Assembly (NCBI RefSeq): GCF_030316885.1
Contig: NZ_JASZYQ010000013.1
Coordinates: 1 to 64,000, forward strand
Length of the DNA: 64,000 nucleotides
DNA from: Variovorax jilinensis
GTDB taxonomy: Bacteria; Pseudomonadota; Gammaproteobacteria; Burkholderiales; Burkholderiaceae_C
Direction: 5' to 3'
Shown: one piece after another, positions 1 through 11,784 of the stretch
Numbering within the stretch: the stretch's first letter is position 1
Layout of the letters: every line of letters begins with the position of its first letter
The notes under the pieces: model-generated
Seen by the model: only the letters and a program-made list of their open reading frames with translations
Database searches by the model: none
What the model was told of the DNA's origin: nothing
Made by a program: the position numbers and the translations under genes

Positions 1-176
1 CCAAGTTGCGAGGCCGCGACAACGCATCAACATAGGCGCGAAACGATCCGCCGCACGAACGTCGACTTTGTGATGCGTCAATGCGCGTTGCAAATGGCTC
101 CTATGGGCCCTTAGCAGTCTTGCGTGCAACTCCAAAGCGGACTGCCGGCTGACCCTCTCCAGGACTCACCCGGTTA
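1..176. other. No gene seen at left edge
   Basis: The first 176 bases hold no reading frame with coding character on either strand. The nearest gene ends at 177 on the minus strand, so this is its downstream flank. No convincing terminator hairpin was seen. Confidence 0.5.
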
Positions 177-530
177 TCACGGTGCAGGAAGCCGCAGTAC
201 CTGCGACGCCGTCCGCGCAGATTCGACGATGGCTTTCCACTCGGCCGTCGCCTGCAACTCTTCGATTGAAAGACCTTCGTCAGAGAGCGCTGTGATGTTC
301 CGGTCAAAGTCCTCCGAGAAGGCCCTGAGCGCAAGAAGCTCTCTCGGGTCAAACATCACAGAGGCGTTCGGTTCGTCCGGATAGAAGGTATCGAACCACC
401 AATGGGCGAATTCACCTGCATACGAATCGTATGGCACCTTCGACGCAAACTCTCTTTGCTGCGATATCGAACTGAGAAACGAAAGCGTGGTTAACAAAGA
501 CTCTCGAATGGTCGCTTCAAATTCGGTCAT
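177..530 (-). CDS. Hypothetical protein, 117 aa
   Basis: A 117-residue acidic, probably soluble protein that I do not recognise. It has no signal peptide or membrane segment. Its composition is protein-like, with an aromatic patch (HWWFDTFYPDEP, about residues 43-54) followed by Glu/Asp-rich helices. It lies 64 bp downstream of the minus-strand gene ending at 595 and could share its transcript. Two short acidic unknown genes next to each other resemble immunity or cargo cassettes, but nothing in the sequence proves this. Confidence 0.6.
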   Translation of the reverse strand: MTEFEATIRESLLTTLSFLSSISQQREFASKVPYDSYAGEFAHWWFDTFYPDEPNASVMFDPRELLALRAFSEDFDRNITALSDEGLSIEELQATAEWKAIVESARTASQVLRLPAP

Positions 531-594
531 TTAGGTGGCAATTTTGTGTTCCCCTTAATTTCAGAAACCGGTGTCAGCCGTCAGCTTATGGCCG

Positions 595-864
595 TCAGAC
601 GTCTTCAACGGTGACCGGGCCGAATGTACCTGTGAGGGCTTCGAGGAACATCCCGAGAAACGTAAAGTACCCGCCCGCACGCTCGGAAACGATGCCATCC
701 TCCACCAGCTCGCAGTCGAACGAAAACTCGGCGCCGTCGAGCTGGCTGAAGACAACAAACGCGCCGCGCTCATCGAGGTTGGCGACCTCCGAGAATCCTC
801 GGAACACCTCAAGCACTGCTTCTTGCGAAGTGCTGGAAAACCGAAAATGCTGGCGTAGGCCCAT
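595..864 (-). CDS. Hypothetical protein, 89 aa
   Basis: The reading frame extends upstream to 963, but the first 33 residues are Arg/Ser-rich and not protein-like. The ATG at 864 starts a plausible acidic 89-residue chain (MGLRQHFRF onward), so I place the start there. Alternating hydrophobic and acidic segments suggest a small alpha/beta fold. No motif is recognised. It lies just upstream of the 177-530 gene in the same direction. Confidence 0.55.
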   Translation of the reverse strand: MGLRQHFRFSSTSQEAVLEVFRGFSEVANLDERGAFVVFSQLDGAEFSFDCELVEDGIVSERAGGYFTFLGMFLEALTGTFGPVTVEDV

Positions 865-919
865 GGATTTGGAAGGTGAGGCGGAAGGTCCGGTGTTGGC
901 CGATCGACGACGGAACAGA

Positions 920-1267
920 TCACTGGCGATACTTCTTCGGGATCGGGTGCGTCCGACAATCAAAGGGACCGTCCTTGCCGCTTCCCCGAATTCGGGTCTC
1001 GAAGAACTGGCGCTTGGAGCCTGCCCCGAGCAGGCTCTGTACCGTCGCCGCGTCGATCTCGCAGTAGTGGTAGTAGGTCGTTTTGAGCTGGATGACCATG
1101 TAACGCTCGGCCTTGTCGTAGCAGACGCGCGAAACGTCGCTGCCCTCTTTGATGTCCGAGCACGCGAAGGCGTCGAGTGCTACGCCGCCGTGGTACTTGA
1201 CCTGGACGGTCTCTGCCGTAGCGACTTGGCTTAGCATGACGAGCGCAAAAAGGATGATGAATCTCAA
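920..1267 (-). CDS. KTSC domain protein with signal peptide
   Basis: The mature part matches the KTSC family as I remember it: a KYHGGVALDAFAC segment, then SRVCYDKAERYMVIQL, YYHYCEID and a C-terminal DGPFDCR. Four cysteines suggest an exported, disulphide-bonded protein. An ATG-initiated frame begins at 1435, but its first 50 or so residues are Arg/Ser-rich. A TTG at 1267, preceded by GAGG six bases away, gives a clean short signal peptide (RFIILFALVMLSQVATA), so I choose that start. Function unknown; KTSC domains also occur fused to nucleic-acid enzymes. Confidence 0.65.
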   Translation of the reverse strand: MRFIILFALVMLSQVATAETVQVKYHGGVALDAFACSDIKEGSDVSRVCYDKAERYMVIQLKTTYYHYCEIDAATVQSLLGAGSKRQFFETRIRGSGKDGPFDCRTHPIPKKYRQ

Positions 1268-1441
1268 GCTGGACCTCAGATGTTGTGCGCGGCCGACGTG
1301 GCGCGATCTCTGTTTCTGGGTGATTGTTGACCGCGGCACGGTCAGTGCGCACGCGCTCACAAGGTCGACGTTGCGGAGCAGCGACGAGTGTCTGCTCCTG
1401 GTCGCATGCAGGCTCAGCGAATCGAGGTCGCCCAACTCACT

Positions 1442-1666
1442 TCACAACAAAGGCGGTTGCTCTGGCGAAGCATTATTGGGTGCACTCGCACTGGCCCTGT
1501 GCGACTTCGCCGCCGCCGGCTCCCCCACCATCGCTGCGAGCTGGGCCACGGTCTCGGTGCGCGCGTGGAGGCCGCCGGGCGGTGGCTCCCAGTCTGGCGG
1601 CATGCGGATGCCGAACAGCTTCTCGATCTGCTTGCGGCGCTTCTCGGCCTGGTAATGGCTGCACAT
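1442..1666 (-). pseudogene. SRAP (YedK/HMCES-type) remnant with internal deletion
   Basis: The first 32 residues (MCSHYQAEKRRKQIEKLFGI, then MPPDWEPPPGG) look like the start of an SOS-response-associated peptidase, with catalytic Cys2 after Met1 removal. The next residues jump to ARTETVAQLA, which resembles the conserved N-A-R-S-E-T-V-A motif that normally lies some 50 residues further on. Sequence after that does not resemble the family, and the frame closes at 74 aa instead of about 220. I read this as an internal deletion plus loss of the C-terminus. Intact SRAP proteins form a DNA-protein crosslink at abasic sites in single-stranded DNA. Confidence 0.65.
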
Positions 1667-1705
1667 CAGCGCATTCTGGTGGAGCTGTGATCGCGCGTCA
1701 CCCAG

Positions 1706-2077
1706 CTACGGGCGATCCAGACAGAATTCGAAGAACTCCTCTAGCTGCGTGGACTTGTCGAAGAAAGCATCCGCGCCGGCCGCAAGACAAGCCTTGCGTA
1801 CGCTTTCGGCGGCATAGTTGGTGAGGACTGCCACGCGCTGCGTCGGCTCGCGGCCCTGGCACCACTTCACGACACCAAGGCCGGATCCCTGCTCCAGAAA
1901 AAGATCGACCACAGCCAGGTCCCACTCCCCCTTGTGCCTCGCAAGCCAGTCGATGGCTTCATCCTCAGACCCAGCTACAGCCATCACGCTGGCCGAACCC
2001 ATCTCGGCCAGCGCCGGAATCAGGTGATCGCGGATCTTCTGGTTGTCTTCGACAAGAAAGACCGACAAGCCTGCCAT
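1706..2077 (-). CDS. Single-domain response regulator (receiver only)
   Basis: A 123-residue CheY-like receiver with no output domain. The acidic pair is E10/D11 (VFLVEDN), the phospho-acceptor is D58 (LAVVDLFLEQG), the switch threonine is T86 (VLTNYA) and the conserved lysine is K108 (FFDKS). The longer frame to 2146 adds a non-conserved tail; ATG 2077 begins exactly at the first beta strand. Stand-alone receivers pass signals by protein contact or phosphotransfer, and no kinase gene lies beside it. A fragment of a close relative lies at 50090-50245. Confidence 0.85.
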   Translation of the reverse strand: MAGLSVFLVEDNQKIRDHLIPALAEMGSASVMAVAGSEDEAIDWLARHKGEWDLAVVDLFLEQGSGLGVVKWCQGREPTQRVAVLTNYAAESVRKACLAAGADAFFDKSTQLEEFFEFCLDRP

Positions 2078-2421
2078 GAGAAATTCGCCGCGTTGTTCGC
2101 TGCGTTGTGATTGGTATGGCGTCACGCTATTACGAATCATTTCCACGTGAGTGGGCGCTCAGGATATGCCCGGGTAGGATGGAACCACCACCACCCCAAA
2201 CGTCCAGTGAAAACGTCCCCCGTTCAAACCAAGGCGAAGCTCAAGTGGACTGTCGCGTGCGAGCGGCTGAGCTTCATGCTCGAGCCGCCGCCAGGTGTTC
2301 CCAGCGCAAGCAACGCCGAACTTCGCGCGGCAGTAGAAGGGGCACAGCTAGCGCTGCAGGGCCTCCTCGCAGCGTTCGGGTCCGAAGCCGACCCTGAGGC
2401 GCGCAGCGACGCCTGAGCCGC

Positions 2422-2919
2422 TCAGCCGATCGGCTTGTTCGGTTGCTTCGGATATGGCGGCACGTGACCACCCAGCGTCAGGTGGCTCGCCACGCTGAGC
2501 ATCAGCTCGAGGTCAACCTGTTCCGGGTCACGCGGCACCAGGTCGTAGTGGCATAGCGTGCCGAGCAAGGTGCCTGCGCTGTCCATCAGCGGCACGCCGC
2601 AATACGACAGAACCTGCTCTCGGGCCGGATGCTTCGCGAGGCGTTCATCAATCATGGCATTCGGTGTCATGAAGGGCGCTTGGGCTTCGCGCACGAAGCA
2701 GCAATAGGTCGCTGTGTCTGGGACCTCCTGAGCCGTCAACACGTCCGGCTGCTCGCGGTCATAGTGCACCGCTGCATTGGCTTTGCCGTCCTCGAAACGC
2801 CAGATGCCTATGAATCGATAGTCGGTCCGCTTGACCAACGTTGCCAGGGCCTCACGAACGCCGTCGGACCTGAGCGTGACGACGAAACGAGCAAAATCCT
2901 CTTTGGCCTGGGTGTCCAT
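2422..2919 (-). CDS. GAF domain protein
   Basis: 165 residues that fit one GAF domain with a short N-terminal helix. Typical features are the strand RFIGIWRFEDGKANAAVHYD, the central LSYCGVPLMDSAGTLLGTLCHYD and a final helix that would pack against the sheet. ATG 2919 is preferred over the upstream start at 3015 because the extra 32 residues are Arg/Trp-rich and unlike the family. GAF domains bind small ligands or sense redox state; the cysteines in ATYCCF and GTLCHYD could matter but this is unproven. No effector domain is attached. Confidence 0.8.
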   Translation of the reverse strand: MDTQAKEDFARFVVTLRSDGVREALATLVKRTDYRFIGIWRFEDGKANAAVHYDREQPDVLTAQEVPDTATYCCFVREAQAPFMTPNAMIDERLAKHPAREQVLSYCGVPLMDSAGTLLGTLCHYDLVPRDPEQVDLELMLSVASHLTLGGHVPPYPKQPNKPIG

Positions 2920-3101
2920 CGAATGCCTTGAAAACCACGATTGTGCACCGCAGCGTTTGCGGGTGCGCCAGCGACCCAGCGCGTAGGAGCCCCTGGAGCG
3001 TAGGAGAACAGCCACGACGATTCAGGCGTAATGCTGCACTGCCGCATTCGCCTTTTCAGAAGACAGTTCCGAACCGACTCATGGTCGGCAAGGAGTCGGT
3101 C

Positions 3102-3308
3102 ATGAGCAACCCGTGGACGAAGAAAAACCCCCTGATGAGCATGTGGCTCAGTGCGGCGAACCGGACGATGGGTTCGGCAAAAGGACAGGTGGCCGGTGCC
3201 GCCAAGCAGCAGGCAAGCGCTATCCAGGCCGAAGCCACGAGGCAGATCGTAGATTTCTGGAGCGGTCAGACCGTTGCCAAGGCATCGAGACGCAAGACGC
3301 GCCGCTAA
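3102..3308 (+). CDS. Small conserved hypothetical protein, 68 aa
   Basis: A strongly basic 68-residue protein beginning MSNPWTKKNPLMSMWLSAAN. A good ribosome-binding site (AAGGAG at 3090-3095, six bases from the ATG) fixes the start. An Ala/Gln-rich helix is followed by a phasin-like stretch (ATRQIVDFWSG) and a KASRRKTRR tail. I recall similar short proteins in Burkholderiales genomes, without a known function; the helix loosely resembles phasins or nucleoid-associated proteins. Confidence 0.6.
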   Translation: MSNPWTKKNPLMSMWLSAANRTMGSAKGQVAGAAKQQASAIQAEATRQIVDFWSGQTVAKASRRKTRR

Positions 3309-3312
3309 CGCT

Positions 3313-3519
3313 CTACGGTCTTCTGGCGGGGCGGGCCTCATAGGCGACCGGCGCCAGCCACATCACTGCAGCCGTCGCAGGCGGCATCGTGCGCAACCGC
3401 TCGTCATGCCGCAGATCCGCCGCCACCTCGTCGAGTTGCTCCGGATCGACCGTACGCCAGCGCCGGTGGAGCTCGTGCGCGCAGGCGGCGATCCAGATGT
3501 CTTCGGTGATGGGGTCCAT
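3313..3519 (-). CDS. Hypothetical protein, 68 aa, divergent from dnaE2
   Basis: 68 residues beginning MDPITEDIWIAACAHELHRRW. Helical and acidic in the first half, with a hydrophobic segment near the end (ATAAVMWLAPVA). Its start is 71 bp from that of dnaE2 on the other strand, so the two share a control region. A degenerate LexA-like site lies 8 bp upstream of its start. It converges with the small plus-strand gene ending at 3308. Function unknown. Confidence 0.55.
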   Translation of the reverse strand: MDPITEDIWIAACAHELHRRWRTVDPEQLDEVAADLRHDERLRTMPPATAAVMWLAPVAYEARPARRP

Positions 3520-3526
3520 GCCAAAA

Positions 3527-3542
3527 CTGTACGTGCATCCAG
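3527..3542. promoter_or_regulatory. Degenerate LexA-like half-box
   Basis: CTGT, eight bases, then CCAG; one base away from the beta/gammaproteobacterial LexA consensus CTGT-N8-ACAG. It lies immediately upstream of the minus-strand gene starting at 3519 and could be a second, weaker SOS operator or chance. Confidence 0.3.
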
Positions 3543-3572
3543 TACTTATTTCTAGGGCCGGGCGGATAAACA

Positions 3573-3588
3573 CTGTATCTTTGTACAG
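3573..3588. promoter_or_regulatory. LexA (SOS) box of dnaE2
   Basis: A perfect CTGT-N8-ACAG match. Its last base is one nucleotide before the dnaE2 start codon at 3590, so bound LexA would cover the translation start and probably the promoter. dnaE2 genes are established members of the SOS regulon in many proteobacteria. Confidence 0.85.
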
Positions 3589-3589
3589 T

Positions 3590-6778
<3,189 letters not shown>

Positions 6779-6935
6779 ACGCGGTCCGCCGTTGCCTTTC
6801 GCACAAGCGCCTGAAGTGCGCTGTGTCTTTCACTTCCCTCAGATGCCAAGCGCCCGCAAAGCTGGCAATCGGCCAGAAGCGGACGCTCGACGCTGCGTGG
6901 CTCAACGTTCGAGAAGGGGCAAAGAGCCGACGCGT

Positions 6936-7844
6936 TCATTCCGCCGCTGTGGTGGCGGCGAGCCGAAGACCCTCTGCGACGATCTGCGCGGCACGCGACA
7001 CATAGGGCTCCGTCCGAAAGCAGACGACGAAACGGCGAGTGGCCCACTCGTCGGACAAGGGAATCACGCGAATCGGCAGTGCGTCGACCCATGGGCGCAG
7101 GACCTCGCGCGGCAGGATGCCGATGCCGAGGTCGGCCGCGACGACATGGGCCACGCCCTCGAAACTCTCGACTTCGATGCGTGGCTGCAAGGTCTTGCCC
7201 GCCACTGCCGCATGCCGGCGCAACATCGTCTCCATCATGCTGCCGGGCATCGCGCTCACATGGTCGTAGCCGAGCGTTTCCGCGAAGGGCACCGACTTTC
7301 TTCGGGACAGCGGATGGCCGCGCGAGACCAGCGCGCAGGCATGGTCGGGTCGATAGGGCACGGATCGCAGCCCCGTCAAGTCTGCGACATCCCAGCACAC
7401 CGCGAGGTCGGCCGCGCCCTCTTTCACCTGCCGCACCATCTCGCTGGAGGACGCCTCGCGCAGACTAAGTTTCAAGGCCGGGTGCTTTCCGAGCACGGCG
7501 GCGATGTCGGCAGGCAGACGGTGCGACAGCGCCGCGAGGCTCGCGAGGATGCGAACCGTCCCGGCGCCGCCCGTCGCCATGTCGCGCATGGTTGTGTGCA
7601 TGCGGTCCATGCCGGCGAGCACTTCCCGGGACTGCCTCGCGAATGCCTGACCAGCCTCGGTTGGGCCCATGCCCCCGGAGCCACGCTGAAGCAGCTCGAT
7701 GCCGACGTCTTCCTCGAGCGCAGCCATTCGCTTGCTCACGGCCGAGGGCACGATGGACATCCGATCGGCCGCCCTGACGATGCTTCCCTCTTCGCAGACG
7801 GCCAGGAAGAGGCGCAGGGTAACGGGATCGAAATCGATGCGCAT
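6936..7844 (-). CDS. LysR family transcriptional regulator
   Basis: 302 residues with an N-terminal winged helix (LRLFLAVCEEGSIVRAADRM, then VPSAVSKRMAALEEDVG, residues 9-55) and a periplasmic-binding-protein-like effector domain from about residue 90. The normal LysR length is about 300. It is divergent from the binding-protein gene at 7949, with 104 bp between the starts, and so probably controls that gene and the aconitase-family gene behind it, sensing an organic acid. The inducer cannot be read from the sequence. Confidence 0.9.
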   Translation of the reverse strand: MRIDFDPVTLRLFLAVCEEGSIVRAADRMSIVPSAVSKRMAALEEDVGIELLQRGSGGMGPTEAGQAFARQSREVLAGMDRMHTTMRDMATGGAGTVRILASLAALSHRLPADIAAVLGKHPALKLSLREASSSEMVRQVKEGAADLAVCWDVADLTGLRSVPYRPDHACALVSRGHPLSRRKSVPFAETLGYDHVSAMPGSMMETMLRRHAAVAGKTLQPRIEVESFEGVAHVVAADLGIGILPREVLRPWVDALPIRVIPLSDEWATRRFVVCFRTEPYVSRAAQIVAEGLRLAATTAAE

Positions 7845-7948
7845 CGGTGCAGATGAGTTCCAAACGGGAACGAACGATGCGCCAAATTGAAGTTTGTGTC
7901 TCTAAGGGAAATCTACAGTGAGGCCTATACCCATACATGGAGACAAGC

Positions 7949-8950
7949 ATGAAGTTGAACAGCGCGAAATTCGCCATCAGCAAGCTAATGCGCGGCGCCG
8001 CATTGGCCGCCTGCGCCTGCGGCATCGTCAGTGGTGCTGCCGCCGCCGATGCCTATCCCGCCCGACCGATCACGCTCGTAGTGCCTTTTGCGGGAGGCGG
8101 AAGCGCCGACATCCTGGGGCGGGTGCTGGCCAACTCGCTGACCGAGACGCTCAAGCAACCGATCGTGGTCGACAACCGCACGGGCGCGGGCGGACTGGTT
8201 GGAACCTCGCTGGTCGCCAAGGCGCCCGCCGACGGCTACACGCTGCTGCTGACGACCGACAGCCTGTACGCCATCAACCCGGCGCTCTACGGCAAGAAGG
8301 CGGAAGACGCCGTGGCCGCACTCACACCGGTCGCGCACTTGGCGGAGGCGCCGCTCGTGATCGCGGTCAACAGCGCGTCACCGGCCAACGACTTTGCAGG
8401 CCTCCTGAAGCAGGCGAAGGCCAGCAGCGCGCCGCTGAGCTTCGGCACCCCCGGCGTAGGGACCGATCATCATCTGTTGGGCGAACTGATTGCCAAGGCG
8501 GGCCAGGTCCGCCTCAATCACGTGCCCTACCGCGGAGCCGGTGCGGCGCTGGGCGACCTCGCCGGAGGCCAGATCGACATGCTGATCACGCTGGTCAGCA
8601 CGGCGCAGCCGATGGTGGCGGCCGGAAAGATCAAGCTGGTCGGCGTGGCGACCACCAAGGTCTACGAGGCACAGCCGCAGATTCCCCGCATGGGGCAGAT
8701 CCTGCCCGGCACGGACATGCTGGTGAGCTACAGCTTGATGGCGCCCAAGTCGACGCCGGCGCCGATCGTCGCTCGGCTCAATGAAGCGGTCGGCATCGCG
8801 CTGCGCAACCCGAGCGTCGGCAGCAAGCTGGCCGAGCTGGGCCTCACGCCCACGGGCGGGACGGTGGCTGATTTCGCCAAGCGCATGCAGGCGGAACGGC
8901 AGCAGCGCGAGGGCATCATTCGCGATGCCGACGTCAAGCTGGTCGAATGA
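7949..8950 (+). CDS. Bug/TctC family periplasmic solute-binding protein
   Basis: 333 residues. A signal peptide (residues 1 to about 33) ends at GAAAADAYPARP. The body carries family hallmarks PARPITLVVPFAGGGSADI, GTPGVGTDHHL and NHVPYRGAGAA. A GGAG six bases before ATG 7949 favours this start over the ATG at 7937. Bug proteins bind carboxylates for tripartite tricarboxylate transporters, but no tctA or tctB lies nearby, which is common for this expanded family in Burkholderiales. The next gene starts 23 bp after this one ends, so the binding protein and a hydratase-type enzyme probably handle the same acid. Confidence 0.92.
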   Translation: MKLNSAKFAISKLMRGAALAACACGIVSGAAAADAYPARPITLVVPFAGGGSADILGRVLANSLTETLKQPIVVDNRTGAGGLVGTSLVAKAPADGYTLLLTTDSLYAINPALYGKKAEDAVAALTPVAHLAEAPLVIAVNSASPANDFAGLLKQAKASSAPLSFGTPGVGTDHHLLGELIAKAGQVRLNHVPYRGAGAALGDLAGGQIDMLITLVSTAQPMVAAGKIKLVGVATTKVYEAQPQIPRMGQILPGTDMLVSYSLMAPKSTPAPIVARLNEAVGIALRNPSVGSKLAELGLTPTGGTVADFAKRMQAERQQREGIIRDADVKLVE

Positions 8951-8973
8951 CCGGCGCAGCCAGAGGAGCCCAC

Positions 8974-10911
8974 ATGCCTGCCATCCGATTCGAAGGCCGC
9001 GTCCTTTTCCTGTCGGAGGATCCGACCCTGATCGAGCGGCAGATCGCCGGCGAGAACCTCTCGCAGGCGGAGGCCGGCAAGCTGCGCGACGACGTGTCCA
9101 CGGACGAGATCACGCCGGGCTGGGCCTGCTTCCATGTCGACGAGACGCTCGGCCGCTATCCCTACGTCGGCCTCACCTGCGAGGGTCGCCGCCCCGTCGG
9201 CACCGACCAAGTGCAGCGCGGCGGCTTCGCGGTGACGGTGGCCGGCACGCGCTACGGCAAGGGCTCGTCGCGCGAGGCCAGCCCCTATGCCGAGCGCATG
9301 GCAGGCATCCGCCTGGTCATCGCGCAGAAGTTCGAGCGCATCTATCGCCAGAACTGCCACAACCTCGGCATCTTCACGTCGAGCGACTTCGGCCTCGTCG
9401 ACCGCATCCGCGCGGGCGAGGCGATCCCGGTCTCGGAGCTGGTGGCGGGATTGGATGCGGTGACGGCCGAGGTGTTGGCGCGCGGTGGGCTCTTCAACTA
9501 CACGAAGGCGCGGCTCGCCGGCGAGATCGCGATGGAGCCGCAACCGCCCGAGAGCCGCCCGTTGACCTATGTCGAGAAGATCATCGCGCGCTCGGCCAGG
9601 AGGCCGCCTTCGACTTCGGGCATCAGCTTCGTGAAGGCGGACTGGCGCTACTCGCACGACTACGTGACCGGGATGTGTGCCGCGTTCATGAACAACGCAA
9701 TGGGGCCCGACATGACCTTGCACGACGTCGCTTCGATCCAGTGCTTCGCGGATCACCTGGTCTATGTCGAAGAGACCATGTCGCCGGCAAAGCGCGCCCT
9801 GGGGCTGCTCGACTCGGCGATGGCGATGGGCAAGATGCAGGAACGATTCTGCGCGCAGCACGGGGTCCGCTTGCACCACCGAGTGCCCGGAAGGAAGGGG
9901 GCGGAAGGCATCTGCCACTCCATCATGACCGAGCGATACGTTTTGCCGGGCCAGGTTGCGATCGGCACCGATTCCCATACCCCGCATTGCGGCGCGCTCG
10001 GGGCATTCGCCTTCGGCATCGGTGCGAGCGAAATGGCCAACGCATGGATCACAGGCGATGTGCGCGTGGCCGCGCCGAAGGTCTGCCGAGTGCAGCTGCG
10101 CGGGACGCTGCCCGACGGGGTTGACGCCAAGGATGTCGTGCTGCATCTGCTGCGCCTGCCAGAAGTCCGCAATGGCAGCCTGGTGGGACTCGTCTTCGAG
10201 TACACAGGCGAGGCGCTGCGCGCGATGGGGACGGACGCGCGCGCCACGCTCACCAACATGGTGGCCGAGATCGGCGGCCTGACCGGCATCGTGGCCCCCG
10301 ACGATGAAACGCTTCGCTTCCTGCGTGAGCGTCGGGGCGTCGACTTTCGACTCGAACCCTGGATGCGGAGCGACGAGGGGGCGCACTATGCGCACGAGAT
10401 CGAGGTGGATTGCGGCACGCTCGAGCCCATGGTGGCGCGCCCCGGGGATCCCGGGCAGGGCCTTGCGCTGTCGGCGCTCGACAAGGCGGTCGCGATCGAC
10501 ATTGCCTACGGTGGCTCCTGCACGGGGGGCAAGCTCGAGGACATCGAGGCCTACCACGCGGTGCTCGCCTGGGCCGAGGAACACCGGCTCGGCATCGCGC
10601 CGGGCGTGCGGTTCTTCTTGCAGTTCGGCAGCGAGGACGTGCGCGCGCGAAGCGAGCGTGCGCAAATGGCGGCGCTCTTCGAGCGCATGGGCGTTCAGTT
10701 GGTCGACCCCGGATGCGGGGCGTGCATCAATGCGGGCCCCGGCGCCAGCGAGCGCGAGGATCAAGTCACGATCAGCGCGATCAATCGCAACTTTCCAGGT
10801 CGCTCGGGCCCGGGCGCGCTGTGGCTCGCCAGCCCTTCCACCGTGGCTGCCAGTGCGATCGCCGGCCGAATCGTGAGCTTCTCGGAACTGAAGGCATCCA
10901 TCGGGCGGTGA
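8974..10911 (+). CDS. Aconitase-family hydratase with N-terminal swivel domain
   Basis: 645 residues. Unlike AcnA or AcnB with C-terminal swivel-type domains, the LeuD-like swivel comes first: YGKGSSREASPYAE lies near residue 92. The catalytic LeuC-like part follows, with GTDSHTPHCGALG (about 331) and the three likely 4Fe-4S ligands in GGSCTGGKLED (about 513) and DPGCGACIN (about 580). It should interconvert hydroxy-acid isomers or hydrate an unsaturated di- or tricarboxylate in the cytoplasm; the substrate is unknown. AGAGGAG before ATG 8974 supports this start over 8947. Probably an operon with the TctC-type protein, under the divergent LysR regulator. Confidence 0.88.
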   Translation: MPAIRFEGRVLFLSEDPTLIERQIAGENLSQAEAGKLRDDVSTDEITPGWACFHVDETLGRYPYVGLTCEGRRPVGTDQVQRGGFAVTVAGTRYGKGSSREASPYAERMAGIRLVIAQKFERIYRQNCHNLGIFTSSDFGLVDRIRAGEAIPVSELVAGLDAVTAEVLARGGLFNYTKARLAGEIAMEPQPPESRPLTYVEKIIARSARRPPSTSGISFVKADWRYSHDYVTGMCAAFMNNAMGPDMTLHDVASIQCFADHLVYVEETMSPAKRALGLLDSAMAMGKMQERFCAQHGVRLHHRVPGRKGAEGICHSIMTERYVLPGQVAIGTDSHTPHCGALGAFAFGIGASEMANAWITGDVRVAAPKVCRVQLRGTLPDGVDAKDVVLHLLRLPEVRNGSLVGLVFEYTGEALRAMGTDARATLTNMVAEIGGLTGIVAPDDETLRFLRERRGVDFRLEPWMRSDEGAHYAHEIEVDCGTLEPMVARPGDPGQGLALSALDKAVAIDIAYGGSCTGGKLEDIEAYHAVLAWAEEHRLGIAPGVRFFLQFGSEDVRARSERAQMAALFERMGVQLVDPGCGACINAGPGASEREDQVTISAINRNFPGRSGPGALWLASPSTVAASAIAGRIVSFSELKASIGR

Positions 10912-11220
10912 GTGCCATTCGGGGAAGGGCCCAAGCGGGACAAAAAATGTTTCTGTGCGGCTTCGACGTGCCTCGACTGGGCCAACGTCGACATCACACG
11001 CATTTCGGACATGCTGGAGCCGAGGTCGAAGGACCGTGATGTGCCCCATCTGCGACATCCACGGTTCGCAAGCGTCCCGCTGCAACCAGTCTGAAACGTT
11101 CGCCTGCTCAAGCGAACCAGCACTTGGCAGGCGTCAATGCCGCCCTATGCAGCTAGTCAGCCCGAACGCCCCGATCAACCTTGGAGTCGTATCGCCACTT
11201 GGCCTTGAGCTCCCCCCGCC
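10912..11220. other. Gap at the border of plasmid-type sequence
   Basis: About 310 bp without a supportable gene. It separates the cargo-like aconitase gene from the plasmid-transfer-like gene at 11221-11619, and is a plausible junction between two modules. I see no direct repeat or tRNA that would mark an attachment site. Confidence 0.4.
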
Positions 11221-11619
11221 CTAGTGATCCTTGGTGAGTTCCCGAAGCATTCCGGCAAGTTCGGGCACGACACCGCTGAGCGGGTCCTCATCGGAACGCT
11301 TCGCCGCTGTGGCGATCAGCCCATCAACTTCATTGCTCGTAGCCCTAAGGCGCGCCAATCCCAAGAGCATGGTCAACATCAACTCGATCCTCTTGTGACT
11401 TCTCGAGAGGTCCGCCAAGCCAGAGCCTCTTTCCTCCAGGCGCTGCCAGTCCACGAAACCGCCGCCTAGACGACCCGAACTGGAGGCATCTATTCGATCG
11501 AGCACTTGGTCCCGAACGTATCGCGACAGGTGCCTGTAGCCGGCGATTGCACACGCCTCCTCAAGCCTTCGGCGGTCCTCATTCGACAGCCAAACCGACA
11601 GGCTTTCTCCGCCCTTCAT
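11221..11619 (-). CDS. Ribbon-helix-helix-like plasmid mobilisation accessory protein
   Basis: 132 residues. The N-terminus (ESLSVWLSNEDRRRLEEACA, then AGYRHLSRYVRDQVLDR) has the strand-helix-helix pattern of RHH DNA-binding proteins such as MobC or TrwA. A helical C-terminal half may oligomerise. In plasmid R388 an RHH protein (TrwA) is encoded divergently from the stbABC operon across oriT; the same arrangement is seen here. TrwA-type proteins bind oriT and help the relaxase. No relaxase or coupling-protein gene follows on the minus strand, so the transfer genes are elsewhere or lost. Assignment rests on fold pattern and neighbourhood. Confidence 0.55.
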   Translation of the reverse strand: MKGGESLSVWLSNEDRRRLEEACAIAGYRHLSRYVRDQVLDRIDASSSGRLGGGFVDWQRLEERGSGLADLSRSHKRIELMLTMLLGLARLRATSNEVDGLIATAAKRSDEDPLSGVVPELAGMLRELTKDH

Positions 11620-11756
11620 TCAACTTCTCTCCCTGGTGTCTTTTCACCATGATGAATCTAGCATCCATGCGGCTTCCCGCCCTGTTCATGGTGTCTGCAT
11701 GGTGAGTGAGAAAAGTCTTCGAATCGCACAAGTCGTTAGATATCAATGACTTAGCT

Positions 11757-11769
11757 CCCCCGCAGGGGG
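11757..11769. repeat. Short GC hairpin left of the stb operon
   Basis: CCCCC-GCA-GGGGG inside GCTCCCCCGCAGGGGGTGC. A nearly identical sequence occurs at 13744-13756 after stbC. It could be a transcription or processing signal; no T-run follows. Confidence 0.35.
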
Positions 11770-11784
11770 TGCGTTCTGTGTATT

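Noticed and set aside
2276..2416. Possible 46-residue plus-strand protein between the receiver and GAF genes
   Set aside because: Poor ribosome-binding site and no recognisable features; it fits in the gap but is not supported.
8728..11085. 785-codon open frame antisense to the aconitase-family gene
   Set aside because: Same kind of shadow; composition is His/Arg/Ala-rich and the real gene is on the plus strand.
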